DNA of 64,000 nucleotides from Paenibacillus ihumii (GCF_001403875.1 NZ_LN884299.1:1240117-1304116), one strand, 5' to 3'; positions 1 through 12,251 are shown, numbered from the stretch's first letter. Notes: generated by a model not told the origin, from the letters alone. Numbers and translations: made by a program.

Positions 1-1
1 G

Positions 2-832
2 TATAGGCTGAAATATGCAGTAGGCAGCGCGTTCAAGTATATGACTCTAATTCTGGGTGCCTTCACGGCCCTGATTCCGATTATCGTTGTGTTCTTCTCT
101 TCCTTAAAAACTAACGCCGAATACGGTGCGACCAGCCCGCTCGATCCGCCGCAAAACTGGACGAATTTTTCGAATTACACCAAGGCGTTCATCGATGGAA
201 AAATGCTGCTTGGCTTCGGCAACACCGTTTTTATACTCGTTATTTCTATAATTGGAGCGACGCTGATCGGCTCAATGATCGCTTATGTCCTCAGCCGGTT
301 CAAATTCCGGGGGAGCAAGCTGTTAATGGGCGCATTCCTGCTCGCTACCTTGATCCCGAGCGTTACGACGCAGGTGGCAACGTTCCGCATTATTGATGCG
401 CTGGATTTGGTGAATACCCGATTTGCTCCTATTGTGCTTTATTTGGGTACCGATATTATTGCCGTATATATTTTCCTGCAATTTCTGGATACGATTTCGG
501 AATCCCTGGATGAGTCGGCAATGCTGGACGGCGCCTCCTACATCACGATCTTCTTCAAAATCGTGCTGCCGCTTCTCGCTCCGGCTATCGTAACGGTCAT
601 CATCGTGAAGGGCGTTAATATTTACAACGATTTCTATACGCCGTTCCTCTACATGCCAGGGGAGAATCTGCAGGTCATATCGACCGCCTTGTTTAAATTC
701 AAGGGACCTTACGGCTCGCAGTGGGAGGTCATTTGCGCAGCCATCATAATTACGATCATTCCTATCCTGGTCGCATTCATCGCACTGCAGAAGTATATAT
801 ACAATGGCTTCGCGCAGGGTTCAGTGAAATAA
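2..832 (+). CDS. ABC sugar transporter permease, CUT1/MalG type (5' partial)
   Basis: Inner-membrane permease of a binding-protein-dependent sugar importer. The open frame continues to the left edge of the window (residues RLKYAVGSAFKY precede the first visible ATG at 41), so the true start lies outside. Several hydrophobic segments are visible. Near residue 175 of the visible part is an EAA-type cytoplasmic loop (ESAMLDGA followed by LPLL and P), which contacts the ATPase. The protein ends GFAQGSVK, a usual end for the MalG-side CUT1 permease. It lies 36 bases before a GH130 gene, so the likely cargo is a beta-manno-oligosaccharide or similar glycan fragment; this is inferred from context. 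The solute-binding protein and partner permease are presumably upstream of the window. Confidence 0.9.
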   Translation, partial: YRLKYAVGSAFKYMTLILGAFTALIPIIVVFFSSLKTNAEYGATSPLDPPQNWTNFSNYTKAFIDGKMLLGFGNTVFILVISIIGATLIGSMIAYVLSRFKFRGSKLLMGAFLLATLIPSVTTQVATFRIIDALDLVNTRFAPIVLYLGTDIIAVYIFLQFLDTISESLDESAMLDGASYITIFFKIVLPLLAPAIVTVIIVKGVNIYNDFYTPFLYMPGENLQVISTALFKFKGPYGSQWEVICAAIIITIIPILVAFIALQKYIYNGFAQGSVK

Positions 833-868
833 ACCTAATGATTATTGCTTTGGAAGGAGACATACCTC

Positions 869-1891
869 ATGACAGAAGTACGTATTATTGGAGAACAACT
901 GCTCCATATGCCTTGGCAGGAGAAGCCGGCGGGCACAGCCGGACCCGTGTGGAGACATAGCGATAACCCGGTGATCCAGCGCAACCCGGCCAAGGGCATT
1001 GCCCGTATTTTCAACAGCGCGGTCGTCCCGTTCGAGGGACGGTTTGTCGGGGTGTTCCGCGCGGAAACGATTAACGGCCGGCCCCATTTGCATCTCGGAT
1101 GGAGTGATGACGCGCTGAGCTGGACGATCGAAGAAGAGCGGATCGCTTTCGTCGACGAAGCCGGCAAGCCGTTCCAGCCGAATTATGCGTACGATCCGCG
1201 GCTCGTTAAAGTGGAAGGAACCTACTATATTATCTGGTGTACTGATTTCTACGGAGCTGCAATCGGCATAGCCAAGACGGATGACTTCAAGACGTTCGTT
1301 CGCCTGGAGAATCCCTTTCTGCCGTTCAACCGCAACGGAGTGCTCTTCCCGCGCAAGATCAACGGCAATTTCGTCATGCTGTCCCGTCCGAGCGACAGCG
1401 GGCATACGCCGTTCGGCGACGTGTTCCTTAGTGAAAGTCCTGACCTTGTCTACTGGGGCAAGCACCGTCACGTCATGACCAAGGGCGGGCAGGGCTGGTG
1501 GCAATCGGTGAAAATCGGCGGGGGTCCTGCCCCGATTGAGACGACGGAAGGCTGGCTCATGTTCTACCACGGTGTAACGGGAACGTGCAACGGGCTCGTG
1601 TACAGCATGGGCGCGGTCATCCTTGACCGGGATGAGCCGTCCAGGGTGAAGTATCGTTCAGCGAATTACGTGCTGACGCCGGAAGAATGGTATGAGGAGC
1701 GCGGCTTCGTTGGCAACGTCGTGTTCCCGTGTGCGACGCTGCATGATGCGGGGACGGGCAGGATCGCCATCTATTATGGGGCTGCGGATACATACGTCGG
1801 CGTAGCCTATACGACGGTGCAGGAGATCGTGGATTATGTAAAGGCGACGAGCGAGGAAGTCGCCGACGATGCCGAGATTGGCATTATGTAG
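869..1891 (+). CDS. GH130 family glycoside phosphorylase/hydrolase
   Basis: Glycosidase family 130 protein of 340 aa with a five-bladed beta-propeller pattern. GH130 enzymes mostly phosphorolyse beta-1,4-mannosyl linkages of manno-oligosaccharides or mannosyl-glucose. Visible signatures are YDPRL with the probable catalytic acid Asp109, a GGGPAP stretch, FYHG, and GAAD near the C-terminus. Start chosen at ATG 869, with GGAAGGAG at 852-859; the in-frame TTG at 845 lies upstream of this ribosome-binding site. It directly follows a sugar permease and precedes a CE7 deacetylase, a combination that fits intracellular processing of acetylated mannan fragments. Exact substrate, and phosphorylase versus hydrolase activity, cannot be told from the sequence. 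Confidence 0.88.
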   Translation: MTEVRIIGEQLLHMPWQEKPAGTAGPVWRHSDNPVIQRNPAKGIARIFNSAVVPFEGRFVGVFRAETINGRPHLHLGWSDDALSWTIEEERIAFVDEAGKPFQPNYAYDPRLVKVEGTYYIIWCTDFYGAAIGIAKTDDFKTFVRLENPFLPFNRNGVLFPRKINGNFVMLSRPSDSGHTPFGDVFLSESPDLVYWGKHRHVMTKGGQGWWQSVKIGGGPAPIETTEGWLMFYHGVTGTCNGLVYSMGAVILDRDEPSRVKYRSANYVLTPEEWYEERGFVGNVVFPCATLHDAGTGRIAIYYGAADTYVGVAYTTVQEIVDYVKATSEEVADDAEIGIM

Positions 1892-1963
1892 CCCTTAATG
1901 TTGGGCCAAGCGCCCAATCGGGCCCGAGCGATATCGGGCAATTGCAGGCGGTATCATTTCAGC

Positions 1964-2010
1964 AGAGGATGGATTCCTTCAAACAGGATTGATTCCATCC
2001 TCTTATTGTT
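1964..2010 (+). terminator. Probable terminator or hairpin after the GH130 gene
   Basis: A perfect 10-bp inverted repeat AGAGGATGGA (1964-1973) / TCCATCCTCT (1994-2003) is followed by TTATTGTT. A smaller hairpin TTGGGC/GCCCAA lies upstream at 1901-1917. The U-tract is imperfect and the downstream ribosome-binding site begins at 2011, so read-through into the esterase gene is possible. Confidence 0.5.
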
Positions 2011-2024
2011 AGGAGGTTGCATGA

Positions 2025-2984
2025 ATGGGCAGCGACATGACTTTAGCGGAATTGACAAAATATGAGGGCAGCAGTCCAAGGCCGGCTGATTTTGATTCCT
2101 ACTGGGAGAGGGCGCTTCAGGAGCTCGACGGGCAGCCGCTGGACTACGAGCTGGTTCCCGCTGATTTTGCCACTCCTCTTGCGGATTGCTATCATCTTTA
2201 TTTCACTGGCGCAGGCGGAGCGCGGATTCATGCCAAATATGTCAAGCCGAAGCGGCTGGAGGGCAAAGGCCCTGCAGTGGCGATGTTTCACGGTTATTCC
2301 TGCGATAGCGGAGACTGGGCGGATAAGGTGAACTATGCGGCTCACGGCATTACGGTGCTGGCGATGGATTGCCGCGGCCAGGGCGGCCTGTCCGAGGATA
2401 ACCTGACGGTGCAGGGGACGACGCTTCGCGGCCATATTATCCGGGGAATCGATGATCCGAATCCCGACAAGCTGTATTTCCGCAATGTCTTTCTGGACAC
2501 CGTGCAGACGGCCAGAATTCTTATGCGCATGGATCATGTGGATCCTGAACGCATCGGCGTGCACGGCCTCTCGCAGGGCGGGGCTCTCGCCACAGCCTGC
2601 GCAGCGCTTGAGCCGAGGGTCAAGCTCGCTGTGCCGGTATATCCGTTCCTGTGCGACTACCGAAGAGCCTGGGAACGGGATATTACGACTTCGGCTTATG
2701 AAGAGCTGCATTATTATTTCCGGTCCTTCGATCCTCACCACCTGCGGGAGGAAGAAATTTTCATGAAGCTTGGTTATATCGACATTCAGAACCTGGCCAG
2801 CCGGATCAAGGCTAAGGTGCTGTTCGTGACCGGACTGGCCGATACGATCTGTCCGCCGTCCACGCAATTTGCGGTCTATAACAAAATTCGCTCGGAGAAG
2901 GAACTGCTGGTTTACCACGAATATGGCCATGAGTATTTGCCGTATTTGGGAGATCGTACCTTGCGGGCTTTTTTGAAGTTGTAG
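2025..2984 (+). CDS. Acetyl xylan esterase / cephalosporin-C deacetylase, CE7
   Basis: Carbohydrate esterase family 7 protein of 319 aa, alpha/beta hydrolase fold, removing acetyl groups from short acetylated sugars in the cytoplasm. The nucleophile elbow GLSQGG contains Ser183, the RGQ motif is at 117-119, the probable acid Asp273 is in GLADTICPP, and His302 is in YGHE. Spacing agrees with the S181/D269/H298 triad known for this family. Start is ATG 2025, with AGGAGG 8 bases upstream; a closer ATG at 2021 is out of frame. It completes a permease-GH130-CE7 set that would import, deacetylate and cleave acetylated manno-oligosaccharides; the pathway is inferred from neighbours. Confidence 0.9.
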   Translation: MGSDMTLAELTKYEGSSPRPADFDSYWERALQELDGQPLDYELVPADFATPLADCYHLYFTGAGGARIHAKYVKPKRLEGKGPAVAMFHGYSCDSGDWADKVNYAAHGITVLAMDCRGQGGLSEDNLTVQGTTLRGHIIRGIDDPNPDKLYFRNVFLDTVQTARILMRMDHVDPERIGVHGLSQGGALATACAALEPRVKLAVPVYPFLCDYRRAWERDITTSAYEELHYYFRSFDPHHLREEEIFMKLGYIDIQNLASRIKAKVLFVTGLADTICPPSTQFAVYNKIRSEKELLVYHEYGHEYLPYLGDRTLRAFLKL

Positions 2985-3040
2985 CCGTTTGAATGATCCA
3001 ATAGCTTCTTATTTATATAGAAGAAAATTTAGCTAGAGGA

Positions 3041-3087
3041 AATGTCCCAGTGCAGGTTATAAGGAAGCCTGCGCCGGGGCATTCTTT
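3041..3087 (+). terminator. Rho-independent terminator of the sugar locus
   Basis: Inverted repeat between AATGTCCC..GCAGG (from 3041) and CCTGC..GGGGCATT (ending about 3082), followed by CTTTATT. It lies 57 bases after the esterase stop and separates the carbohydrate genes from lepA. Confidence 0.7.
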
Positions 3088-3260
3088 ATTGTTGGGCGAA
3101 TGGGGCATCGTGCTGCAGAGGCAGCCGGAGCACCAGCCTTGAACGCCAGGCTTGTGCCTAAGCTTTGTGCACAGGCCTTAGGTACTAGCCTTAGGGATTA
3201 GTCTTAAGAAGCAGCTTTATGTACAAGTTTACAAGTTCTGAAGCCTCGCCAAGGCTGACA
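3088..3260. other. Intergenic stretch with degenerate CCTTAGG-like repetition
   Basis: No gene seen. Between about 3145 and 3230 the sequence repeats short variants of AGGCTT / GCCTTAGG / AGTCTTAAG (for example CCTAAGC, GCCTTAGG, GTACTAGCC, TTAGGGATT, TAGTCTTAAG). It resembles the degenerate tandem tracts found in other intergenic gaps of this window. Confidence 0.4.
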
Positions 3261-3289
3261 TTGATGATGACTCTTATACCTGATATAAT
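3261..3289 (+). promoter_or_regulatory. SigA-type promoter for lepA
   Basis: TTGATG (3261-3266), a 17-base spacer and a perfect TATAAT (3284-3289), placed about 40 bases before the lepA start. Confidence 0.75.
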
Positions 3290-3329
3290 AAATTGATTAT
3301 ACTTCTAAGGATTTGTGGTGGGGGTAACA

Positions 3330-5147
3330 ATGACAGATATTAGAGCAAGGCAGCAAAAAATTCGGAATTTCTGTATTATTGCGCATATCGACCATGGCAA
3401 ATCAACGTTGGCTGACCGGATTTTGGAGTATACCGGGGCATTGACCTCACGGGAAATGCAGCAGCAGGTACTTGATACGATGGATTTGGAGAGAGAACGT
3501 GGAATTACGATTAAGCTTCAGGCCGTACGCCTCTCCTACCGTGCAGACGATGGCGAAGAATACGTGCTTAATTTGATTGATACGCCGGGACACGTCGACT
3601 TCACGTATGAGGTATCCAGAAGCCTGGCCGCCTGTGAAGGGGCTCTTCTGGTCGTCGATGCCGCGCAGGGAATCGAAGCGCAGACGCTGGCTAATGTATA
3701 CTTGGCTTTGGATAACAACCTTGAGATATTGCCGGTGATCAACAAGATCGATCTGCCGAGCGCCGATCCAGATCGTGTGAAGCAGGAGATCGAAGACGTC
3801 ATCGGTCTGGATGCGAGCGAGGCCGTCCATGCTTCGGCGAAGGCCGGCATTGGCATTAGGGAGATCATTGAGCAGGTTGTGCAGAAGGTGCCTGCGCCGG
3901 CGGGGGATCCCGACGAGCCGCTGAAGGCGCTCATTTTCGACTCGCATTATGATCCGTACAAAGGCGTTATCGTGTATGTCCGCGTCATTAACGGGCACAT
4001 CAAATCGGGCTCCAAGATCAAAATGATGGCGACCGGCAAGACGTTCGAGGTCATCGAGGTCGGCGCATTCATGCCGCGGATGACAATGGTAGACGAGTTG
4101 AACGTCGGGGACGTCGGATTTATCGTCGCCGGTATCAAGACGGTGGGCGACACGCGCGTCGGGGATACGATCACGGATGCGAAGAACCCGACGGCAGAGC
4201 CGCTGCCGGGATACCGCAAAATCAATCCGATGGTATTCTGCGGGCTGTACCCGATCGACACATCGGATTACAACGATTTGCGGGAAGCGCTGGAGAAGCT
4301 GCAGCTGAACGATGCTTCGCTGAGCTTTGAGCCGGAGACCTCCAGTGCGCTCGGCTTCGGATTCCGCTGCGGATTCCTTGGCCTGCTGCATATGGACGTC
4401 ATACAGGAGCGCATCGAGCGGGAGTTCAATATTCCGCTCATTACGACCGCGCCAAGCGTTATTTATAAAGTGTCCCTGACGAACGGAGAGACGATATCGA
4501 TCGATAACCCGTCCAACTATCCGGAGGTCGGCAAGATCGACCACGTGGAGGAGCCGTACGTCAAAGCGTCCATCATCGTGCCGAACGATTTCGTGGGCAC
4601 GGTCATGGAGCTTTGCCAGAGCAAGCGCGGGGAATTTATCAACATGGAATACCTGGATACGACGCGGGTAACGATCACGTACCAGATTCCGCTATCCGAA
4701 ATCGTGTACGATTTCTTCGACCAGCTCAAGTCCAGCACGAAGGGCTATGCTTCCTTCGACTATGAGCTATCGGGCTACCGTCAGTCGAATCTCGTCAAAA
4801 TGGACATCCTTCTGAACGGGGAGCAGGTCGATGCGCTGTCCTTCATCGTTCACAGGGAGCGGGCCTACCATCGCGGCCGCGCGATTTGCGAGAAGCTGCG
4901 CGAGCTGATTCCGCGCCAAATGTTCGAGGTGCCGATCCAGGCCTCTATCGGTACGAAGATTGTCGCGAGAGAGACGGTCAAGGCAATGCGCAAGAACGTG
5001 CTTGCGAAGTGTTACGGCGGCGACATCTCCCGGAAACGTAAATTGCTGGAGAAGCAAAAAGAAGGCAAGAAGCGCATGAAGCAGGTAGGTAACGTAGAGG
5101 TGCCGCAGGAGGCGTTCATGGCGGTGCTGAAAATCGACGACAATTAA
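3330..5147 (+). CDS. lepA: Elongation factor 4 (LepA)
   Basis: Ribosome-associated GTPase that rescues or remodels stalled ribosomes; back-translocation activity is described for the family. 605 aa, the usual length. The G1 loop AHIDHGKS is near residue 20, DTPGH follows in the G3 position, and NKID in G4. The C-terminal part has EF-G-like domains and the LepA-specific end with [16 protein letters not shown]. Start set at ATG 3330 ([10 protein letters not shown]), preceded by a GGTGGGGG purine run; GTG at 3315 would add five residues. Same position beside hemW and hrcA as in B. subtilis. Own promoter and terminator flank it. Confidence 0.97.
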   Translation: MTDIRARQQKIRNFCIIAHIDHGKSTLADRILEYTGALTSREMQQQVLDTMDLERERGITIKLQAVRLSYRADDGEEYVLNLIDTPGHVDFTYEVSRSLAACEGALLVVDAAQGIEAQTLANVYLALDNNLEILPVINKIDLPSADPDRVKQEIEDVIGLDASEAVHASAKAGIGIREIIEQVVQKVPAPAGDPDEPLKALIFDSHYDPYKGVIVYVRVINGHIKSGSKIKMMATGKTFEVIEVGAFMPRMTMVDELNVGDVGFIVAGIKTVGDTRVGDTITDAKNPTAEPLPGYRKINPMVFCGLYPIDTSDYNDLREALEKLQLNDASLSFEPETSSALGFGFRCGFLGLLHMDVIQERIEREFNIPLITTAPSVIYKVSLTNGETISIDNPSNYPEVGKIDHVEEPYVKASIIVPNDFVGTVMELCQSKRGEFINMEYLDTTRVTITYQIPLSEIVYDFFDQLKSSTKGYASFDYELSGYRQSNLVKMDILLNGEQVDALSFIVHRERAYHRGRAICEKLRELIPRQMFEVPIQASIGTKIVARETVKAMRKNVLAKCYGGDISRKRKLLEKQKEGKKRMKQVGNVEVPQEAFMAVLKIDDN

Positions 5148-5171
5148 TCGATCATCCTGCATGGATGGACA

Positions 5172-5198
5172 AGGAAAGCCGAGCGGCTTTCCTTTTTC
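5172..5198 (+). terminator. lepA terminator
   Basis: Perfect stem AGGAAAGCC / GGCTTTCCT with a GAGC loop, followed by TTTT. Confidence 0.9.
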
Positions 5199-5274
5199 CG
5201 TACTATCGTTGGATGCATCTATGGGATTTCGCAATTACAGACGAAATTAACCAACAAGAAGGAGGAGCATTAGC

Positions 5275-6489
5275 GTGAACCATCAACTGAAACTGGACGG
5301 GAGGGAGTCTAGGAATTCCTTCAATCGTCCAAGCACGGCTCCTCAAGCCGTATATATCCATATCCCGTTTTGTACGAATAAATGCTTCTACTGTGATTTC
5401 AACTCGTACGTCCTCAAGGATCAGCCGGTGATGGATTATTTGCGGGCGCTTGACCGGGAGATGGAGCTGACGGTGCGCGAGACGCCGCCTGGAGAGATTA
5501 AGAGCATCTTCGTTGGCGGCGGTACGCCGACCGTGCTCAAGCCGGATGAAATGGAGTTCTTCCTCTCCTCTGTTCGCCGCCATTTTCCCGATTGGGCGGC
5601 CGATATCGAATTCTCGATGGAGGCCAATCCTGGAACAACGGATCGCGACAAGCTGGCCGTGATGAAGGACGGGGGCGTCAATCGCGTCAGCTTCGGCGTG
5701 CAGGCCTTCCAGAACGAGCTGCTGAGCGGCATCGGGCGAATTCATAATACGGATGACGTATTCCGCAGCCTGGAGAATGCAATGGCAGCCGGGCTGGATA
5801 ATCTGTCGATCGATCTGATGTTCGGCCTGCCGAATCAGACGGTGGAGATGCTGGATTACAGCATGTCCAGGGCACTGGAGCTTGGCCTGCCGCATTATTC
5901 CATCTACAGCCTCAAGGTCGAGGAGAACACGCTATTCCATACGTTGTATCAGAAGAATCAGCTCCCCCTTCCGGCGGAAGAGGATGAATTGAAAATGTAC
6001 TTGCTGCTGATGGAGCGGATGGAGCAGGCCGGATACAAGCAGTACGAGATCAGTAATTTTGCGAAGCCCGGCTATGAGAGCCGCCATAATATCACGTACT
6101 GGCGCAATGAGGATTATTACGGGCTCGGCGCGGGCGCCCACGGTTACGTGAATCGCTGCCGCCATGTCAACATTAAGGGCGTTAACCCATATAATGAAGC
6201 AACTCAGCAGGGGCGGCCGATTTTGGAGCGCTTTGAGGTACCCCGCGAGGAAGCGATGGAGGATTTCGTCATGGTTGGCCTACGCGTGCTGGAGGGGATT
6301 TCGGATGACCGGTTCCAGCGCCAGTTCGGAGTCCGGCTTGAAGATATGTTCGGGGAGCAGCTAGGCAAAATGCTGAATGCCGGGCTGCTGGAGAGAACGG
6401 CTGCAGGCGGCTACCGGTTGAGCCGGAAGGGGATCTTGTTTGGCAACGAGGTATTCGCCGAGTTTGTAGGCGCCTTGGACGGAAAATAA
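5275..6489 (+). CDS. hemW: Radical SAM heme chaperone HemW
   Basis: Radical S-adenosylmethionine protein related to oxygen-independent coproporphyrinogen III oxidase; the HemW subgroup binds heme and delivers it to target proteins. 404 aa. The Cx3Cx2C cluster is at Cys33, Cys37 and Cys40, followed by Asp-Phe. The fourth Cys of true HemN (CxxxCxxCxC) is absent, which favours HemW. A GGGTP-type SAM-binding stretch is at residues 81-85. GTG start at 5275 with AAGGAGGAG upstream. The N-terminal 25 residues before AVYIHIPF are longer than usual. Lies between lepA and hrcA as in B. subtilis, where it is annotated hemN/yqeR. Confidence 0.92.
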   Translation: MNHQLKLDGRESRNSFNRPSTAPQAVYIHIPFCTNKCFYCDFNSYVLKDQPVMDYLRALDREMELTVRETPPGEIKSIFVGGGTPTVLKPDEMEFFLSSVRRHFPDWAADIEFSMEANPGTTDRDKLAVMKDGGVNRVSFGVQAFQNELLSGIGRIHNTDDVFRSLENAMAAGLDNLSIDLMFGLPNQTVEMLDYSMSRALELGLPHYSIYSLKVEENTLFHTLYQKNQLPLPAEEDELKMYLLLMERMEQAGYKQYEISNFAKPGYESRHNITYWRNEDYYGLGAGAHGYVNRCRHVNIKGVNPYNEATQQGRPILERFEVPREEAMEDFVMVGLRVLEGISDDRFQRQFGVRLEDMFGEQLGKMLNAGLLERTAAGGYRLSRKGILFGNEVFAEFVGALDGK

Positions 6490-6560
6490 TATATTGAACT
6501 TATATACGCTTTGTTGTATATTTATTCATATTATTGTGCCGGATTCGAGGAGGGATAAGC

Positions 6561-7028
6561 ATGCCTGCTGTAGCTGTATGCAGAAGAGCAAAGCTGGAGG
6601 ACGTAGAGCCTCTATTTCAGATGATTGATGGATATGCCCAGCGGGGCATCATGCTGCCGCGTTCAAGAGAGGTGCTGAGCCGGCAGATCGACGACTTCGT
6701 CGTTACCGAGGTAGACGGTCTCGTCGTTGGCTGCGGATCCCTGTGCCGTCTTGGCGATGAGCTTGTGGAAATCCGGTCGCTGGGCATTGCGGAAGGGTAT
6801 AAAGGGCGCGGGCTCGGCTCTCTGCTTGTGGCGCAGCTGGTTGAGGAAGCGAAGAGTCTCGGCATTCCTAAAGTCATGGCGCTCACTTATGAAGTTTCTT
6901 TTTTTCTGAAAAACGGATTTACCGTCGTAGAGAAGGATATTTTTCCGGAGAAAGTCTGGACGGACTGCATTCACTGCCCGAAGCAGCATGCTTGTGACGA
7001 AATAGCAGTGCTTAAGATACTGAACTGA
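6561..7028 (+). CDS. GNAT N-acetyltransferase, ArgA-like short form
   Basis: Single-domain acetyl-CoA-dependent acetyltransferase of 155 aa. The coenzyme A pyrophosphate-binding motif is visible as YKGRGLGSLL. The C-terminus carries a Cys-containing motif (DCIHCPKQHACDE) of the type seen in short amino-acid N-acetyltransferases resembling N-acetylglutamate synthase; that assignment is from family resemblance only. Start chosen at ATG 6561, with GAGGAGGG about 8 bases upstream. It sits between hemW and the heat-shock genes with its own short leader, and its stop at 7028 abuts the hrcA promoter. Confidence 0.75.
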   Translation: MPAVAVCRRAKLEDVEPLFQMIDGYAQRGIMLPRSREVLSRQIDDFVVTEVDGLVVGCGSLCRLGDELVEIRSLGIAEGYKGRGLGSLLVAQLVEEAKSLGIPKVMALTYEVSFFLKNGFTVVEKDIFPEKVWTDCIHCPKQHACDEIAVLKILN

Positions 7029-7029
7029 C

Positions 7030-7059
7030 TTGACAATCGTCTTGTCGGTTTGGTATTTT
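7030..7059 (+). promoter_or_regulatory. SigA promoter of the hrcA operon
   Basis: Perfect TTGACA (7030-7035), 18-base spacer and TATTTT (7054-7059). Transcription would start just before the CIRCE element, so HrcA binding would block it. Confidence 0.7.
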
Positions 7060-7070
7060 TGTATTAGCGA

Positions 7071-7097
7071 TTAGCACTCGATATGAGTGAGTGCTAA
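7071..7097 (+). promoter_or_regulatory. CIRCE operator (HrcA binding site)
   Basis: Perfect consensus inverted repeat TTAGCACTC - 9 bases - GAGTGCTAA. HrcA, encoded immediately downstream, binds this element and represses class I heat-shock genes when GroEL is available. Confidence 0.97.
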
Positions 7098-7133
7098 CGG
7101 TACGGTCAAACATCTAATTTGGGAGGGATTTTC

Positions 7134-8168
7134 ATGTTAACGGAACGCCAAAGAATGATTTTGACAGCCATTGTAGATGATTATATTCGTTCGGCGGAGC
7201 CGGTGGGATCCCGAAGCATTTCAAAGCGGGGCGATGTCGGCTACAGTCCGGCGACGATTCGCAATGAAATGGCAGATTTGGAGGAGCTCGGATTTCTTGA
7301 GCAGCCTCATACCTCAGCTGGCCGTATTCCGTCTAATAAAGGATACCGATATTATGTTGATCATATGATGCCGCTGAACCTGCTGACCCCGGAAGAGCTG
7401 GGAACGATAAAGTCCTTTTTTGCTGAGAAGCTGAACGCGACGGAGCAGGTCATACAGCATGCAGGCACGATTTTGTCGCATATGACGAACTATACCTCTA
7501 TTTTGCTTGGGCCCGAAGTATTCCATACTTCTCTTCGCCATTTTCAGCTGCTGCCGCTTAACGATACTGCGGCAGTTGCGATTATTGTGACGAATACGGG
7601 GCAGGTAGAGAACAAGACGGTCTCGATCCCGCCAGGCGTATCCATTTCGGAAATCGAGAAGGTCGTCAATTTGCTTAATCACAGGCTGGCCGGCGTACCG
7701 ATTTATAAATTGAAATCCGCCCTTTACAACGAAATCGGTCAGGAAATGCAGCGGCATATCGACCATTTCGAGGATTTGATCAAGGTGCTGGATGAAGCGC
7801 TCGACAGCGACGGGACCGAAGGGCAGCGGCTGTTCCTCAGCGGAACCACCAATATGCTGACACAGCCGGAGTTTCGGGACGTCGACAAGGTGAAGAGCAT
7901 TTTAGACCTCCTGGAGGAGACGCCGACATTAACGAAGATGATGACCTCGGCTTCGAAGGGATCAGGCATTCAGGTGCGTATCGGTACCGAGAACAACCAT
8001 GAGGCTTTTGCGAACTGCAGTCTGATTACGGCGACCTATGCCATTGATGGCGGCGCTGTAGGCACGATCGGCATTTTGGGGCCGACGAGAATGGAGTATG
8101 CCCGGGTCATGCGGATTTTGGATATGCTATCCAAGGATTTAACAGAATTCCTGTCCCGCTTACATTAA
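7134..8168 (+). CDS. hrcA: Heat-inducible transcription repressor HrcA
   Basis: Represses class I heat-shock operons by binding CIRCE; its activity is maintained by GroEL. 344 aa, typical length. The N-terminal winged-helix domain (MLTERQRMIL... then SPATIRNEMADLEELGF) is followed by a GAF-like dimerisation region and a C-terminal stretch with GPTRMEYARV near the end. Start at ATG 7134 with GGGAGGG 6 bases upstream; the TTG at 7119 overlaps the ribosome-binding site. First gene of hrcA-grpE-dnaK-dnaJ and self-regulated through the CIRCE site 37 bases upstream. Confidence 0.97.
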   Translation: MLTERQRMILTAIVDDYIRSAEPVGSRSISKRGDVGYSPATIRNEMADLEELGFLEQPHTSAGRIPSNKGYRYYVDHMMPLNLLTPEELGTIKSFFAEKLNATEQVIQHAGTILSHMTNYTSILLGPEVFHTSLRHFQLLPLNDTAAVAIIVTNTGQVENKTVSIPPGVSISEIEKVVNLLNHRLAGVPIYKLKSALYNEIGQEMQRHIDHFEDLIKVLDEALDSDGTEGQRLFLSGTTNMLTQPEFRDVDKVKSILDLLEETPTLTKMMTSASKGSGIQVRIGTENNHEAFANCSLITATYAIDGGAVGTIGILGPTRMEYARVMRILDMLSKDLTEFLSRLH

Positions 8169-8217
8169 TCATGAGCATGATATTCATTGGCAACCGCAGG
8201 TTAAGGAGGTGAACATC

Positions 8218-10736
<2,519 letters not shown>

Positions 10737-10782
10737 TCGCTGCATGCCAGCGGTTGGTTAGGCTGCACACTTTGGTGAACCG

Positions 10783-10826
10783 GGAAGGTCAAAGCGCGGG
10801 GCATTCCGTGCTTTGACTTTCCTTTT
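10783..10826 (+). terminator. dnaK-dnaJ intergenic terminator
   Basis: Long imperfect stem GGAA-GTCAAAGC-CGG / CCG-GCTTTGAC-TTCC followed by TTTT. Probably a partial terminator that lowers dnaJ expression relative to dnaK. Confidence 0.8.
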
Positions 10827-10886
10827 GCCGGATTAAGGGATTTGCTCAGGAGAGAGCAGAGCTATAGCAATAGTGGGGGTGGAAGG

Positions 10887-12005
10887 ATGGCTGAAAAACG
10901 CGATTATTATGAGGTGCTGGGCGTTGGCAAAAGCGCGACAGACGATGAGATCAAGAAAGCCTATCGCAAGCTGGCGCGTCAGTATCACCCTGACGTCAAC
11001 AAGGCGCCGGATGCGGAGGATAAATTCAAAGAAGTAAAAGAAGCTTATGATGTCCTTAGCGATTCGGGGAAACGCGCCCGCTACGATCAGTATGGCCATA
11101 TCGATCCGAATCAGGGGATGGGCGGCGGATTTTCCGGCGCGGATTTCGGCGGCTTCGGCGATATTTTCGATATGTTCTTCGGCGGCGGCGGCCGCCGCGA
11201 TCCGAATGCGCCGCAGCGCGGGAACGATTTGCAGTATACGATGACGATCGAGTTCAAGGAAGCCATCTTCGGCAAGGAGAGCGACATTACGATTCCTCGC
11301 ACGGAGAACTGCGATACATGCTTCGGCTCCGGGGCGAAGCCGGGAACGAAGCCGGAGACGTGCTCCGTCTGCCACGGCACAGGGCAGCAGGAGGTCGTTC
11401 AGAACACGCCGTTCGGCCGTATGGTGAACCGCCGGGCCTGCGGCAACTGTGCGGGGAAGGGTCAAATCATCAAAGACAAGTGCCCGACCTGCCAAGGCAG
11501 CGGCAAGGTCAAGAAGCAGCGTAAAATCCACGTCCGCATTCCAGCCGGAGTGGATGACGGCGCTCAGCTGCGGATGAGCGGCGAAGGGGAGGGCGGCTTG
11601 CGCGGCGGACCGCCGGGAGATTTGTACATCGTCATCCGCGTGAAGCCTCATGATTTCTTCGAGCGCGAGGGCGATGACATATACTGCGAAATCCCGTTGA
11701 CCTTTGCCCAGGCGGCACTGGGGGATGAAATCGAAATCCCGACGCTGACGGAGAAGGTGAAGCTGAAGGTACCGGCAGGTACGCAAACAGGCACTTATTT
11801 CCGCTTGAAGGGCAAAGGGGTTCCGCGGCTGAGGGGCATCGGCCAGGGTGATCAGCATATCAAGGTGGTCGTTGTGACGCCAAGCAAGCTCAGCGACGAG
11901 CAGAAGGATCTTCTGCGCCAGTTCGCCGCGCTTGACGGGGAGCACACCCATGAGAATGAACAGTCGTTCTTTGACCGAATGAAGCGGGCATTCCGCGGAG
12001 ATTGA
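10887..12005 (+). CDS. dnaJ: Chaperone protein DnaJ (Hsp40)
   Basis: Cochaperone that delivers substrates to DnaK and stimulates its ATPase. 372 aa. The J domain has the HPD motif (YHPDVNK, about residues 33-39). A Gly/Phe-rich linker and four CxxCxGxG zinc repeats ([32 protein letters not shown]) follow, then the C-terminal beta domain. Start at ATG 10887, with GGGGGTGGAAGG upstream; an in-frame TTG at 10842 would add 15 residues without support. Last gene of the heat-shock operon and followed by a perfect terminator. Confidence 0.98.
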   Translation: MAEKRDYYEVLGVGKSATDDEIKKAYRKLARQYHPDVNKAPDAEDKFKEVKEAYDVLSDSGKRARYDQYGHIDPNQGMGGGFSGADFGGFGDIFDMFFGGGGRRDPNAPQRGNDLQYTMTIEFKEAIFGKESDITIPRTENCDTCFGSGAKPGTKPETCSVCHGTGQQEVVQNTPFGRMVNRRACGNCAGKGQIIKDKCPTCQGSGKVKKQRKIHVRIPAGVDDGAQLRMSGEGEGGLRGGPPGDLYIVIRVKPHDFFEREGDDIYCEIPLTFAQAALGDEIEIPTLTEKVKLKVPAGTQTGTYFRLKGKGVPRLRGIGQGDQHIKVVVVTPSKLSDEQKDLLRQFAALDGEHTHENEQSFFDRMKRAFRGD

Positions 12006-12068
12006 TCGGCAGCGTACAGCTGTCATCGTAAGCCGAAGTGAACTGAATAGACACAGAGTATCGATTGC

Positions 12069-12098
12069 ACCGACGCCGTCATGGCGTCGGTTTTTTCT
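12069..12098 (+). terminator. dnaJ terminator
   Basis: Perfect stem CCGACGCC / GGCGTCGG with loop GTCAT, followed by TTTTTTCTTTTT. Confidence 0.95.
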
Positions 12099-12251
12099 TT
12101 TTGCAGAGAAAATCCGGTTCGTAATACTTTCACCATGTTCGTTCCTCCCGAAATAAGCGATGATAGCTATGAGATCATGCACGGCTGGCTTTACCCAGGC
12201 GAGGATGTCCGATCATTCCGCAGTGCAGGCATAAAATCTATGCTTGGCATG

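Noticed and set aside
3447..4544. Long antisense ORFs opposite lepA, dnaK (9615-10745), dnaJ (10833-12182) and sigA (56320-57318)
   Set aside because: Each lies fully opposite a strongly conserved gene and shows no family motifs; they arise from codon bias.
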